Below are positions 38,321-49,817 of a stretch of DNA of 64,000 bases, in pieces (position 1 is the first letter of the stretch; each line of letters starts with the position of its first letter). The translations under genes were made by a program, and so were the position numbers. This stretch comes from Amblyornis subalaris (lineage: Eukaryota > Chordata > Aves > Passeriformes > Ptilonorhynchidae): NCBI GenBank assembly GCA_018881555.1, contig JACAXG010000024.1, positions 7,310,298-7,374,297 of the forward strand. Direction: 5' to 3'. The notes beneath the pieces were generated by a model. The model did no database searches. It was not told the DNA's origin and saw only the letters and a list, made by a program, of their open reading frames with translations.

Positions 38321-39859
38321 ACAAATTTTATGCATCATTGAAGTAATGTTTAACCTCAGAACTTAAGTGGCCGACAGCCTTGTGCTGGTCTCTTAGCAGT
38401 CACTGGATAAATATTACGCATTCACTTTACTGAAAATATTTGAGAGGCAGGAGTTGTTAGCAGTGCTGATTTTGCATCCCCCAAGTTACAAATCTTCAGG
38501 ATGACAAACATAAAAGGACACATTCTTTAAATGCAGTGCAAAACAGGTACTAAGTGCATCTCCTTGTGATGGTAATAAACAAGGAACAGAAAATCGTAAC
38601 ACTGCTGCACTGAGCATACAGTGATTTAAATGAATCCATGAAATGGGTATTTTAAAGTCTCAAGAATGACCATTGATAGTATGTGGAGGGATTTCAGTTT
38701 AGAGCTGAGAGAAGGGTTGTTTTTACTGGCCTCAGCCGAAAAAAACAATTCATTGAATGTGATTGCCATTTACCTGTAGAAACACAGCTACAACTCAGCA
38801 CCATAATGAAGGTGCATCTCAAAGATATTTATAGCAATATAAATATTTACTTTGCTTACTGTGGCAATCACACAGAAAAAAAAAGTTCTTTTCAAAACAT
38901 CTTTTTCAAGGTTTCTGAGGACTATTTTGAAACTTATTGCCACAAGTAATCTACCATGAAGACCTAAGCAGCAAGAAATGAATCTCCAGTATGATTGCTA
39001 TGCCTACCTTCCCTTTCCCCAGCAGAGGACCAATCTTCACTTGTTTCATTTTCTAACTTGGTTCCCCAGTAAGTCATTCTTTCTGCTTCTAAAGAGAAAN
39101 GAAGAAAAAAAAAATATTTTTTGTTATCCTTATGAGGGAAAAAAATGAGGAACAGACATACAGATATTAAATACAGCCTTCCAAAGTCTTTTCTGCAGAT
39201 GACAAATATATTTCAGTAGAAGGCCAGTGTCCCATTGCAAATTTACTTTGGAAGCCTTAATTGAGGGTAAGTAGGGCACGAATGGCANTTTGTAGAGGGA
39301 TGACTTTACCCTCAGGGAAGCACTATGGACAAGATTCCTGAGATTAGTCAATTCAACTGCTGCAAACCTTGAAAGTTTTGAGTAAAAAAGTCTCCTCTAC
39401 TTTCAGAGCTAAGTGAATTTAAAGAAAAGTTACCAGATAAAAATATTCAACCTTTACTCCTGAATATCATCCTTGTTTTCAGACCTTTGAAATTATTATA
39501 CCAATCACTAGTAGAAAGACTAACTGTGCTCAGATTAATTGACCAAGCATGGACATCAAAGTGTAAATCACTCTTAAAATCTAGTATTCAGCAGTTTAGT
39601 CTCAACAGCCAGGAACACTAATGTTTTTGATAATGCATTTGTGTCAGTAATACCTTTACATATGCTTTGTAATCACAGTCAAGTACAGAGACCAATATCA
39701 CAAAGAAAAATACATACAGTATGGTGAAATAACAATTCCTGGTTTATTGCATTGTGACAGTGATAAAACTATGGGGAACATGAAACAACACTCAGTCATG
39801 TTGCCACTATGAGAAGGGCAGAGGAGCTGAGACTCACAGATCCCCTTGGTGTGNATTAA
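38321..39859. other. Gene-free AT-rich stretch
   Basis: No gene, RNA or transposon recognised. Short A runs at 38876-38884 and about 39106-39115 are the only low-complexity items. Confidence 0.55.
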
Positions 39860-40095
39860 GGTGAGATATAACACTCAAGGTCTGCAATAGACAACAACTC
39901 TAATGGCACAAATATTATCTAAATGGTGATCGTCTCACAACTATATCCACCTAAGCAATGCAGAAACACTAAACTTAGTGGAACAAGTATTCAGTAAACA
40001 TTAGCCCTCTCAACAATTATATACACTTAAACTGTGCAGGAATGCCACCTTTAAAGGAACAAATATTCAGTAAATGTTAACCCTCTCACAAGTGA
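39860..40095. repeat. Imperfect tandem repeat, unit 75-76 bp, about three copies
   Basis: Successive units start near 39933 (TCTCACAACTATATCCAC), 40008 (TCTCAACAATTATATACAC) and 40084 (TCTCACAAGTGAG), giving spacings of 75 and 76 bases. Within units the block GAACAAGTATTCAGTAAACA (39981) recurs as GAACAAATATTCAGTAAATG (40057), and a weaker earlier version, GCACAAATATTATCTAAATG, stands at 39906. The first copy (from about 39858) is decayed. The array ends some ten bases before the tRNA-like sequence at 40104. Confidence 0.85.
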
Positions 40096-40103
40096 GATTG
40101 ATC

Positions 40104-40176
40104 CTGAGATGGGCTCAGTTGGTCAGAGCATGGTGCTGGTAACNCCAAGGTTGTGGGTTCAATCCCTGTCCCACCT
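40104..40176 (+). mobile_element. tRNA-Ile-like sequence, probably SINE head or tRNA pseudogene
   Basis: The D arm GCTCAGTTGGTCAGAGC (40113-40129), the anticodon arm TGGTGCTGGTAACNCCA and a perfect B box GGTTCAATCC (40156-40165) match tRNA-Ile of the AAU type closely. The anticodon position reads GGT instead of AAT, and the acceptor ends do not pair, so it is not a working tRNA gene. Songbird genomes contain a SINE with a tRNA-Ile head and a CR1 tail (TguSINE1). The head here fits that. However, the sequence after 40176 (CCCTTGGGGCTCTGTCTGGA and following) has no CR1 tail that I can see, so this is a truncated copy, a different SINE, or a plain pseudogene. Confidence 0.7.
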
Positions 40177-42259
40177 CTGGAATTTTCCCTTGGGGCTCTG
40201 TCTGGACTCACAGTGCAATCAGCTGGGCCTCATCCCTCATGCACTCCAGATAAATTACTCTGGGTCATTCCAAACAAGCGATGATGTGATTGTTCGCTCT
40301 CTCATCACATCACATGCTAAGTCTATTCACTTCTTACTGCTCCTAGTTTTTTCCAGCTAATTCTGCTGCTGTTTCATGAAGAAAGGTTACTTTTCAGCAA
40401 AATACACTTAAAATTTGTATATATGCAACAGCCCATCAAATCTTCTTGGAATACTGTTTTCGTCCAACAAAAAACACCTCCCATTTTGACATTTCTCAAT
40501 CTATGACCACCATAATATCCAAGTGCTTCACAACTCCTTTTGAATGTTACTCCCACAACCTTATAGGAGAAAAATTACTGCCTTTGTTTATAGAACAGAA
40601 AGGTAAAGAGACAGGGAGAGGATATAGCTCACCTTAACTGTCTCAATTAAGGTGACAGCATCATATAGAGTGTCCATACATACAGGGTCCTTCAGAGAGA
40701 AATCTGCAGTATATCTCTAACATATGTACCCCCAACCAACTCCTTAGGAGCCTCTCTTTTCTCTCTCCATAGCAGCAACTTAGGAATAACAATTACCTAC
40801 ACATGCACTTAAATTAGATCTAAATGCAAGTGAATGTTCTTTTCACTGGCAAGTCTGAGAGCAAAGACTTAAGCATCTCAAAAATTAGCATTGGGTTATT
40901 CACTGTGAGATGATACCTGGCCTTGGAATCCAAGGCAGTAAGGCATCAGCATTTTCCACACAATCTGCAAGGACAGGTAAAGACTTCAATCTGGTATTCC
41001 CATACTTGGCTATCAGACTGGTCTTCATACCAGTGCCTATTCACTCCTCATTCCAATCCTCTCCTTCTGTGAAGATACCAATTATGTTAATGTTATGGCT
41101 TTTATAAGCTTTTTTGCTTTATGTCCTGAACCGATTTTGTTTTTTTTCCCACCTGTTTCAGTATCAGCGAAACTTTCACTCCACAGTACATCTTTATACT
41201 TTTCCCACATTTTTCCCTTAGTAAGAATTTTCTCTCTTTTATTGTTGCTTCCATAGTTCACCTAATCATTAGAACAGTCTGGTTTATTTTTCTCAAAGCC
41301 ACCGTGTTGGCACTGCTTTGTTTTGCTTTAAAGGTCAAAGACCGGCTCCTCTTCCTCAGCTCTGTTGGTGATGTAATGCTTTGCTCTCTATTTAACTAAC
41401 TATGAAATGTGCCAGTACATCTGTCTACCGTTCTGAACACCTGAAAGAATTTATTTTAAATTGTCACTCAGTTTATTAAAAAAGAAGAAAAATGTATGTG
41501 TATATTTTTTCTTAGAATATAGGTATTGTACAAAAATGTACACAAAAAAAACCTTTAGTTTCAGTCAGACGTGGCCAATGGGAACCTACAGGTAGAAAAA
41601 AGTTCAGACACAAGATGGGATAGAAATCATACAGATAAAGAAACTCTTCAAACTTGACAGCCTTAAGGCTGTATAAAGAATGTGTTCATACAGTGCCACA
41701 NTGAGATTTTATAGACATGGTTTTCAGACTATTCCATTATTACAGTAGGCTACAATCCCGCAGATGTTTAGACATGAAGAACTTTACTCAGTCATGTCAG
41801 TGTTTTCATGACTGGGTCTTAAATTCCTTCTCCAGAGAGTTAATAAGAGAATCCTCTCTCTTAAACTGGCTATAGAAGAGCATCACTTGCCAGATACATT
41901 TCTGTTGAAACATGAGAATGTACAAGAAACATCGTATTAAACTTGAACCTGTTTTCTGAAATGCACAATGCCTGTGCTCCAGGGGCTCCAAGGGCTTGCT
42001 GAAATATGGAACTCAAATTAAAGATATGTTTATGTATTACTCTGAATGGGGACATTCCTGAACATCAGGGATATTGTTCTCAGGCAACAAATATCATCTT
42101 CTTTAGCAAGAACTGTATTTTAATGTTGTGAGTGAAAGCAAAAAGAAGATGAACAGCAGGAGTGTCTTAACTATGGTCTTCGAGGCAGCCAAGTGACCCA
42201 GTTTGAGAGTAAGAGAACTCACGATAACGCAGCTCTAGAACAGGGTGTACAATTTCCTT
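40177..42259. other. Gene-free stretch
   Basis: No gene recognised. The first 50-150 bases could be the body of the SINE whose head precedes it. A small imperfect hairpin sits at about 40281-40313 (TGATGTGAT pairing with ATCACATCA across a 13-base loop). The remainder is AT-rich with short chance frames. Confidence 0.5.
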
Positions 42260-42330
42260 TGTACTCAATATTACACACTGAGAGAGTTAAGCAAAGTTTA
42301 GCCAAAGTCACAGAGCTGGTGGTTCCTTCC
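42260..42330 (-). mobile_element. MIR ancient SINE relic, minus strand (short)
   Basis: The block GAGAGAGTTAAGCAAAGTTT (42280 on), followed by AGCCAAAGTCACAGAGCTGG, corresponds to the reverse strand of MIR, where GAGAGGTTAAGTGACTTGCC and CAAGGTCACACAGCTAG are expected. Only about 70 bases remain, and the call depends on this one match. Confidence 0.6.
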
Positions 42331-42968
42331 TTGCTAATCCANTGCACCAAAAAATGGTGCTCAGGATAACCTCAACCATTAATGGCTGACACTGGAAATC
42401 AGCATACCTGATTTAGCTTAACCTGAGAATGCATTTTCAAAGGCCAATGGGATAAGCCACCCTTTACCACGGCATGTTTCAATACAACAGGATTGCTGTT
42501 TTAACTCATGATTTTTGAAACTGAACTCTTACACATCACAACAGTATAAAACACCAAATGCTGCAGAACTGACACGTGGTATCTGCTAAAATGGAAAAGC
42601 CCAGTTTACTGTATACCAATGCAAGATGTTTACTTTGTGGGAAGGAAGGAGGAATTANTCTTCTGATTGATTAAATCCCCCCATCCCAACAACATGAGGG
42701 ACTGGAACCGCACTGAAGTAGGATCTCCATGTAGTGGAACCATTAATCCCATTTTAGGAATGTGTGGGCTATGAATCTTTTCTGGAATACTTTATATTTG
42801 TGAAAGACCTCCTAGGTGTGCTAACTATAGTTATTTCCTATGCCCATAAGCTCTACAGCCTGACTGCAACTCTACTAAAACGCTTCTGTGCAAAATGCAA
42901 ATTTTTATGATGTGATGCCACTTCAACTAACAACACAAAATAATTTCTACAGTCCAAGCCCTCAAAAC

Positions 42969-43021
42969 ACAGAATATTCTGAGTTGGAAGGGACCCACAA
43001 GGATCATCGAATCCAACACCT
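42969..43021 (-). mobile_element. CR1 retrotransposon 3' end, very short copy
   Basis: This is only the terminal 53 bases of a CR1 in reverse: CACAGAATATTCTGAGTTGG, then AAGGGACCCACAAGGATCAT and CGAATCCAACACC. The low divergence from the tail of the copy at 16963-17019 assigns it to the same 3'-end type. Extreme 5' truncation is common for CR1 insertions. Confidence 0.93.
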
Positions 43022-43451
43022 AAAAAGACTAAAGGAATGAGGTTTATGCTGAAATCATATGAAAACAAGACAGGCAAATAAAATCCATTACTGAAAGAAG
43101 GAGGTTACTGAAGTAACTAAGAGTAAGTTAGTCATTAATTGCATTTGAACACTCTTGTATTTCCTGTCATTGAAGATGAATGCCCTTACAAATAGACCAT
43201 TTGCAAATGGCTGGAAACACATGGACTTAGCCCCAGACTGGTCTGGTGTTTGTACTCTGCTGGTCCCAATGCCCAACATGTGATTGCGGATCCAACCACA
43301 TAAATCCAAGCTTTTGCCTAAGAATGCTCTGACCTGTTGCAGCTAAGTCCAGGGGGATTTTCCACACACAGTTAGTGAGTTCAATAACCACAGCTCTTCT
43401 GCTTATTTATTCCATGTACTTACCACTTGTACTTTTTCCATAAGCACAGAC

Positions 43452-43524
43452 TACTAATCACTGCTGGAAACAAGACAGTAGGCCAGACAGACCCTTCTCT
43501 GGACCAGAATTCTTACATTCTTAG
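43452..43524 (+). mobile_element. Ancient amniote CR1/L3-type 3' end
   Basis: The stretch CACTGCTGGAAACAAGACAG (about 43460), then TAGGCCAGACAGACCC, TCTGGACCAGAATTCTTAC and ATTCTTA, matches the 3' end of the old CR1 type common in turtles and crocodiles (GGAGACAGGATACTGGGCTA, GATGGACC, then TTCTTATGTTCTTA). The tail differs from the TTCTGTGAT type of the younger bird copies elsewhere in this window. Confidence 0.72.
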
Positions 43525-44618
43525 GATTTTTAACTGAGGAGACTGTTTCTTGCAAAGTTTTGTTTAACATACATGCATATTGAAACTGCAACACACTTCT
43601 CAGGTAACAATTCACAATCAAATTCTACAACATGCTACAAGCAGGAAGAACATCATTGCAGACAGAGAAGTGCTGAAACTGAAGTAGAGCTAATTCAGTT
43701 CCTTCAAGAGTCTCTGATTCACTGCAGCTCATCACCAGTAGAACTGCAGCCTACTCTTGGCCATTAATACCTGGTGCTAGAATTCATACCTTACCAAAAA
43801 TTCCCATGGAAAAGCTTTAGAAACAAAACCAAAACACAGACATTATCAACCAGGCCTTGTGAACACTATTGTGAAAACTGAATGCAACAGCAGATGGGCC
43901 TGCTTGCAGCCATTTCAGTCCACTCACAGTGTAACAGGAGCCACACAACTACCGGGAGGGTGTTCCCAGGACTCACCTATGCGCAGGCAAGAGCACCTGA
44001 GGCTCCTCAGACCTCTTTGGGTGAACAGTGTACTTTCCTTGAGAACTTACTGCTCTTTTACACAAAATANGGCAGGGCTAGAAGAAGTACTGGCATGCAA
44101 TTCCCAATGCTCTCATCAAGAAAACCAAGCTAGGTAGCCAGAAAATACACAAATCACTGTGTATGTGAAATTTTTGCTCCTTTGCTTAATCAGCAGTTTT
44201 GTCTGATACTGGCTTTGATCCTTTTTTTTNTCTTTAACAAGAGAGACATGTAACTCTTGAGGTAAACCTATATTGTAGAATGTGCTGAACGAATATTTCA
44301 TCAAAGGGGAAAAGTNTATTTTGGAGTCGTTTTGCTGCCGAATGATTTATTAGAACTCAGAGCCAAAACAGGTAAAAGCCCTAAGGAAGTGCTGTACCTT
44401 TCAAATAATTCAACTCTAAGAACAGTTAAACTCTGCACAAAGGAGGGCTGGGGCTTGGTAGGAAGGTGAGGAGCAGAATTTTGCAAAACAAATAAAGATT
44501 TCCCACACATATGTCAATGCAATTTTCTGCATTAATACCTGAAAAAGGAGCAGGCGTTACAGAAATGCACACTTAAAGCCATGACTAATGAGGATACTTC
44601 TGTATCACAAAGTCTGGA
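43525..44618. other. Gene-free stretch
   Basis: No supported gene. Overlapping plus-strand frames of 83 and 92 codons at 43859-44137 have no known relatives. Confidence 0.5.
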
Positions 44619-45236
44619 TTAGCCAGTAAATCTTTCAAACAATCTAAGTTGAAAAATAGCATTTGGCAAAGTCCACTGACATCTGCCACCACTTTCTTTA
44701 GCNTCCTGCATTCCCTGAAGGTACCGCCTGCAAGCTGCCCTGCAGTACCACAGCACAGCAACTGCAGACAGCAGAGAATGCAGACAGACATGCAAAGTGT
44801 TTAAAATAGGAAACACAGGCTCTGTGCTGGGGGCTGCTACAACAGGTGTATATATATATTGGGAGCTTATATTAATGAGGCTTCTGTTACACATGCACAG
44901 GGCGGCCAGCAGCCTTTTCAGAAGTAGATGGGTATTTTGGTTAAAGTCAGACACAGTAACCTCGTAGTAACCTCTAGTCTGGCTCACAGCCATAGGGAGG
45001 ACTCTGAAGGACTGTTCCTTGGTGCTGCATCGATTAGATTTCTTCCCATAATACACCCAGTGTTTTTGCTCAGTAAACCTTACTAACAACTGAATCAAGA
45101 ATAAAGAGCGAGAGGGGAAATAAAAGCTGATCTCCATGTGAAAATGGGCCATAAAATTAACAAGGTTCTCAGCATCAAGTAATTCTGTCTGCTCTATTGT
45201 GGCCAGGAAGTCAGAGCCTGTAAAATATATACGCAA
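44619..45236 (-). CDS. Longest open frame of the window, unidentified; possible exon
   Basis: This 205-codon minus-strand frame (with one n) is the longest in the window and is not explained by any transposon I recognise. Just inside it, the acceptor-like TATATATTTTACAG precedes position 45217. A spliced exon could therefore begin there with the residues SDFLATIEQTELLDAENL. The first 120 residues have mixed composition with Trp-Val-Tyr-Tyr (WVYYGKKS) and a GYYEVTVSDF stretch, and read like a real protein more than the last 70, which are Cys- and Leu-rich. No convincing donor closes it: GAGGTTACT is the best, and weak. I do not recognise a family. It may be a coding exon, part of a non-coding RNA exon, or chance. 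Confidence 0.25.
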   Translation of the reverse strand: MRIYFTGSDFLATIEQTELLDAENLVNFMAHFHMEISFYFPSRSLFLIQLLVRFTEQKHWVYYGKKSNRCSTKEQSFRVLPMAVSQTRGYYEVTVSDFNQNTHLLLKRLLAALCMCNRSLINISSQYIYTPVVAAPSTEPVFPILNTLHVCLHSLLSAVAVLWYCRAACRRYLQGMQXAKESGGRCQWTLPNAIFQLRLFERFTG

Positions 45237-48220
45237 GCAAGGACAAGGAAAGAAAAATCCCAGAATTTATACAGCAAGTCTAATATTTAAACCACCTAAG
45301 AAATCTAGAAGTCTAAGTTCCCCTACTACATTTAAGTATTTCCTTGTCCATATATTATACATGTATAACTTTTGGATACTAGTTATGTTGGCAAACACAC
45401 ATTTCCCACAATCTTTTATGGTGCTGTGGAAGTGCTAATATACAAGTCTCCTAACTTCCATGTCTTGCAGCATCAACAGTGCACAGAAACCACCTTTACA
45501 AAAACAAACCAAAAAAGCCACACACTTACATAAAATGTGAATGATAACCTGGCACATACCAAGTCTACAGCGCAGTAGTTTTCCTTGAAGAATATTAGCA
45601 TTAATGCATGGTGATATGATAATCCCAGAATACTCTATAATCTAGATACTGAGAGTGCCCTGTTGTGGATCACCAATATTTTTTGCTAGAATCATCCATA
45701 GTTGCTGAAAAGGAAATCAAACCCCAAATCACTGTATTGGAAAGACAACTGTAACACTGAACCTTCCAAATGAACAGCCCATTCCTTTAAGAAAGGAACA
45801 CCACTTTCTATCAATAATGAATCATCTAGGCTCTGAATAACAATTGTAACACTCACCTACTTGGTAATTCATGTAACAAAAATGATGATCTTTCTAACAT
45901 AAACATAACCTACTACCAAGTATTAGAACNGAAAGGATGAACCAGGATTGTCATGACTTCAGCTATCCACACTGCATGGTAAGTGATGAAGTAAGTACAC
46001 TAAATATGTTGTAACATAATATATGGGATTTCTTTAATAAGGCATGTGGGAATACACAAATAATTCACTTCTATCTTCACTAAAAACATGCTTCTCAGAA
46101 AGGTCTGTCCCCCCAAAATGATCAGTCTAGATAGGAAGACAGGCAAGGTGTGCAACATAATTTTTAAAGGTCTATAGCTGTAGCAGGATACCAGACTAAG
46201 TCTTAAGTAGATCTATTAATAAATAAATTAGAAGCAAAAAACCAGTTCTTGCTACATGAAAACAGGTGTCTAATATCAAAGGGAAACAATGCTCACGACC
46301 TTAAAATACTGGGATTTGTTTGAGGTTTTCTCCCTGAGATCTTTTAAATGAATGACTCTGGTAATGTCAAGATGCAATAATCAGACACAACATAGCCAAG
46401 TAAAAAGTCAGCACCACAAGAAGCCTAACACAGCTGATGCTGAATGTTAGCAANGCTTTATGCTCCTGGAAATATGGGCACTGTAAGTTTTACAATTCCA
46501 TTTACAAAGCTCGTATGACAACTTCTGACCCTTTGATGTTAACTATGGTAAAAGAATGAAGGCTGTCATTCACCTGGCACTAGCTTATATTCCTACTGCT
46601 TATCTGTAACAGCCTTAGGGGTATCCAAACACTGGGCAAACTAAGTACTTGTAAACTACTTGCAAAAACTTGCAATCTATGTTCAGAAGAGAAAGGTCTT
46701 ACTTTANAATAATAATAAGAATCAACTAAAAAAATAACCTCAAGAACTTCATGAAAGACAATGAGATTCTTCATGGAGGTTCTTTATGTGTTTTGGAGCT
46801 TTAAACAATTGTGTTGTATACATATATGACATATTTTGCACAAATGGTGCTTCGAATATTGAAATACAACTTACGTTTTTTGAGTGCCATGCCCTTCCTG
46901 TATCTGACATCTCCTTTTCAGGAAAGGCTCAGAAGAGAATCGGATACTTGATATTCCCTACTGTGGCACTCTGTCCTCTACCACTCAAACAAGCAACACA
47001 ATGAACTGCAGGATGAATTCAACATGCACTAACCACAAACTCTACTAAGAGGCATATTAAGTCTTTCATTTGTGCCATGGGTATTTGAGTATGGTGAACT
47101 AAACCCATCTATACTTACGAATTTATCTAACATACAAATGTACAATAATTTACAAAAGCATGTGTATAGACATCAAAATGAAACACATAATGCAAGAAGA
47201 TCTCACAGACCAGATAAACAAAATACAAGCCCTCATTACTGCTACATCAAAAAAAAAAAAAAAATTCTTTCACATACTGCCTAAGATATGGCTTATCAAA
47301 GCAGCAAATGATTTGAAGAAGTCTTGGCATAAATATCCTACTTGCTGGGACAGCTAGCCCTAGGAAGGATGCCCTTATATATGCAAATCACAAATTACAG
47401 TATTGCTGCTATGAATGCATAAGGCTAGGAAGGACTATCATAAGCTGCCTTGTACTTTCAAGGTGGTTATTTTGAATTAATGGAAAAACACTTATTAATC
47501 CCCCAAGGAAGCCAGATTTCAGACACTGCATAAAAAAAACTCTCCTGGAAGAGGAAAGCAAACCTTATTAACTCCTAGTTACACCTTCAGAGAATTGACT
47601 AGAAATCCAGATGTCTTAACTCTNTAACCTGTGATTTGTGTCCAGATCATCTGTGCTTTTGGCTTCAATTTTCAACTCAACTAAACTTGCTTTCATTGAG
47701 TTATTTTTCATTATATAAATACCTATTTGTGGAGGCTACTGTTCAACTGAAACCAAAAATNTCTTTCAGAACTTCCCCTTTATTTATCTTCGAGCAACAA
47801 GAATGTTTGAGCCTAATTCATAACTTTTTGGTCCAATATGGTGGTCCTACCAGTTTTATGACTGAAAACTTCACTGTTTCTTGCTGATCCTATATAAAAA
47901 AGCAAAGCCTTTGATCAATACAATGATTGAGGGTCAGTCTCAGAAAATATGCGACCCAACAAAAAACTCACTCATGAGAAAACACACATGGAAATGAAAA
48001 CAGAGGTAATATAAAGGTATGCTCTCACTGTAGCTGGCTATTTGCTGGAATANGGTGCTGATACTTTTATATTCAAGTTGTGTTAAAAATCCTCACCATT
48101 AATATGCTTTTTACATGACTGACTTATGTATTTCACGTTTTTATCACCAACAACAGTAACAGGTATGTTTGCAGCACAATGGAGGAACTTAAAAGTAATT
48201 TATAAGCACTAATGATAAGG
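45237..48220. other. Gene-free AT-rich stretch
   Basis: No gene or transposon recognised. It contains an uninterrupted run of 16 A at 47249-47264. No retroposed gene copy or target-site duplication was noticed beside that run. Confidence 0.55.
47249..47264 (+). repeat. A homopolymer run (16 A)
   Basis: Sixteen consecutive A in single-copy-looking DNA. The sequence just upstream (ATTACTGCTACATC) resembles no SINE or LINE end I know. It could be a plain slippage tract. Confidence 0.9.
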
Positions 48221-48326
48221 AAGCATTAATCCTTATTTTGCGGGTGAAGAACAGATGAACAAGACACTCTTGTGCTTTTGTGTGAATCACTGCAGCAGAG
48301 GCAGAAACTGAACTTGAATTACCTAC
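48221..48326 (-). mobile_element. MIR ancient SINE relic, minus strand
   Basis: In reverse MIR order the segment gives AGCATTAATCCTTATTTTGC (48222) and GGGTGAAGAACAGATGAACA for the 'catcctcattttacagatgaggaa' part, a 'tgcttttgtgtgaatcactgca' stretch for the CCAAGGTCACACAGC part, then AGAGGCAGAAACTGAACTTG and AATTACC for the GTGGCAGAGCTGGGATTCGA part. Divergence is high but the block order is complete. Confidence 0.62.
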
Positions 48327-49253
48327 AACCTCAATCACCTCTACATGAACAGCCTTCTGAAAAAGCATGGTAGACATGGGAAGCTGTCTTGAGAAGTAAA
48401 CAGAAAGCAATTTTCAGTGTAATCCTCTTAATGATGCAGTCAAGCTTCTGTACACAACTCCAACCTCAAAAGCCAAAACCAAAACCAAAGAACAAAATAG
48501 CACATGCTGTATTTTTAGAAAGAACCTTAGTCAGGTGGGGCAATTTCTCTGTCCCTCCTTGCTCAGTCCATGACAGCAATCCTTACCTGCCAATCAGTCT
48601 TGTTTGGAGGATTTACTCCTTGTTATGCAATTCCAGATATTTCTTGCAGCTTTGAGCTTTTACTGTACCTAGGTGGGTAAGAAAGAAAGGAAGAATGACT
48701 CTACAGAAGGAGTTTCAGATGCGTTATTTTTACTGCTGTACACATCGATTTCTGAGGTGTTTGGCACTAAGGGTGCAATGTATTAAAATGATTGATTGAT
48801 TGCATTTTAAAAATAGAAGTATTGTTCTGATACTGGGATTAACTATTATTATTAAGATATGGCAGAATTTTAAACAGCTTTGAAGCTGCACCCTCCTGTG
48901 AATGTAAAGCACCCTTCCCATCCCTCTTGCCCACATTACACACACAAACCAGAGCATTTCNTAAAGAAACTGAGTAAATGCCACTAACTTCGCTCCTCAC
49001 AGGGTGAGCACCGCATCCCTCGGACCACAGGAATAACTCTACAGTGTCCCTTCAACTCCCATCATGCATTTTTAGTTTGCTTTCAGCATATTTGTAGTCT
49101 AGCCCCCTGTCCTTTTTCTTCTGGATGTTATGTGTTGCTGTATGGGAGAAGCTTAATCACAGCTATTTTGAAAGTACTTATTTTTAAATATCCTATGTAT
49201 TCTTGATCAAATCTTGGTTATCAAAGGGGATGCAAACATTTGTAATAAATGGC
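48327..49253. other. Gene-free stretch before the LTR
   Basis: No gene or repeat was recognised. The last bases before the LTR read AATAAATGGC. Confidence 0.55.
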
Positions 49254-49817
49254 TGTGCTGATTTTGGCTGGGGTAGAGTTAAATTTCTCCCAGTAGCTGG
49301 TAGGGGCTGTGTTTTGGATTTGTGCTGNAACAGTGCTGATAACACAGGGATGTTTTAGTTATTGCTGGGCAGGGCTTGCACAGAGCCAAGGCCTTTTCTA
49401 CTCCTCACCCACCCCACCAGCGAGGGGCTGGGGGTGGCACAAGGAGTTGGGAGGGGACATGGCTGGGACAGCTTTTCCCAACTGGCCACAGGGACATCCC
49501 AGACCATATGGTGTCATTCCAGTATATAAAGCTGGGGGGAGGAGGAGGAATGGGGGGATATTTGGAGCGATGGTGTTTGTCTTCCCAAGTCACTGTGATC
49601 GTGATGGAGCCTGGCTTTCCTGGGATGGCTGAGCACCTGCCTGTCCATGGGAAGTGGGGAATGAATTCCCGGTTTTACTTCACTTGTGCATACACTTTTG
49701 CTTTATCTTTTAGTTTTTCTCACTTTTACCTTTCTGGTTCTCTGCCCAGTCCCATGGCAGGGGAGGGAGCGAGCGGCCGCGTGNGGCTGAGCTGCCACCC
49801 GGGGTTAAACCATGACA
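49254..49817 (+). mobile_element. Endogenous retrovirus LTR (songbird type)
   Basis: A 564-base segment starts TGTGCTGATTTTGGCTGGGG and ends GGGGTTAAACCATGACA, keeping the TG...CA ends of retroviral LTRs. Inside are a TATA-like TATATAAA (49523-49530), a G-rich block after it, and the GATGGAGCCTGGCTTTCCTG and GGCTGAGCACCTGCCTGTCC blocks. I know this composition from LTRs abundant in passerine genomes, of the ERVL or ERVK group; the exact family name is not certain. The usual polyadenylation signal region after GCTTTATCTTTT appears deleted compared with intact copies I remember. Open frames of 107-157 codons inside it are chance. No clear target-site duplication flanks it. Confidence 0.88.
49523..49530 (+). 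promoter_or_regulatory. TATA-like box of the LTR
   Basis: TATATAAA in the middle of the LTR, followed by a G-rich stretch. In an active retrovirus this would place the transcription start about 25-30 bases downstream. Whether it drives any transcript now is unknown. Confidence 0.6.

Noticed and set aside
40104..40176. Functional tRNA gene
   Set aside because: The anticodon is altered, the acceptor stem does not pair, and an n lies in the anticodon arm.
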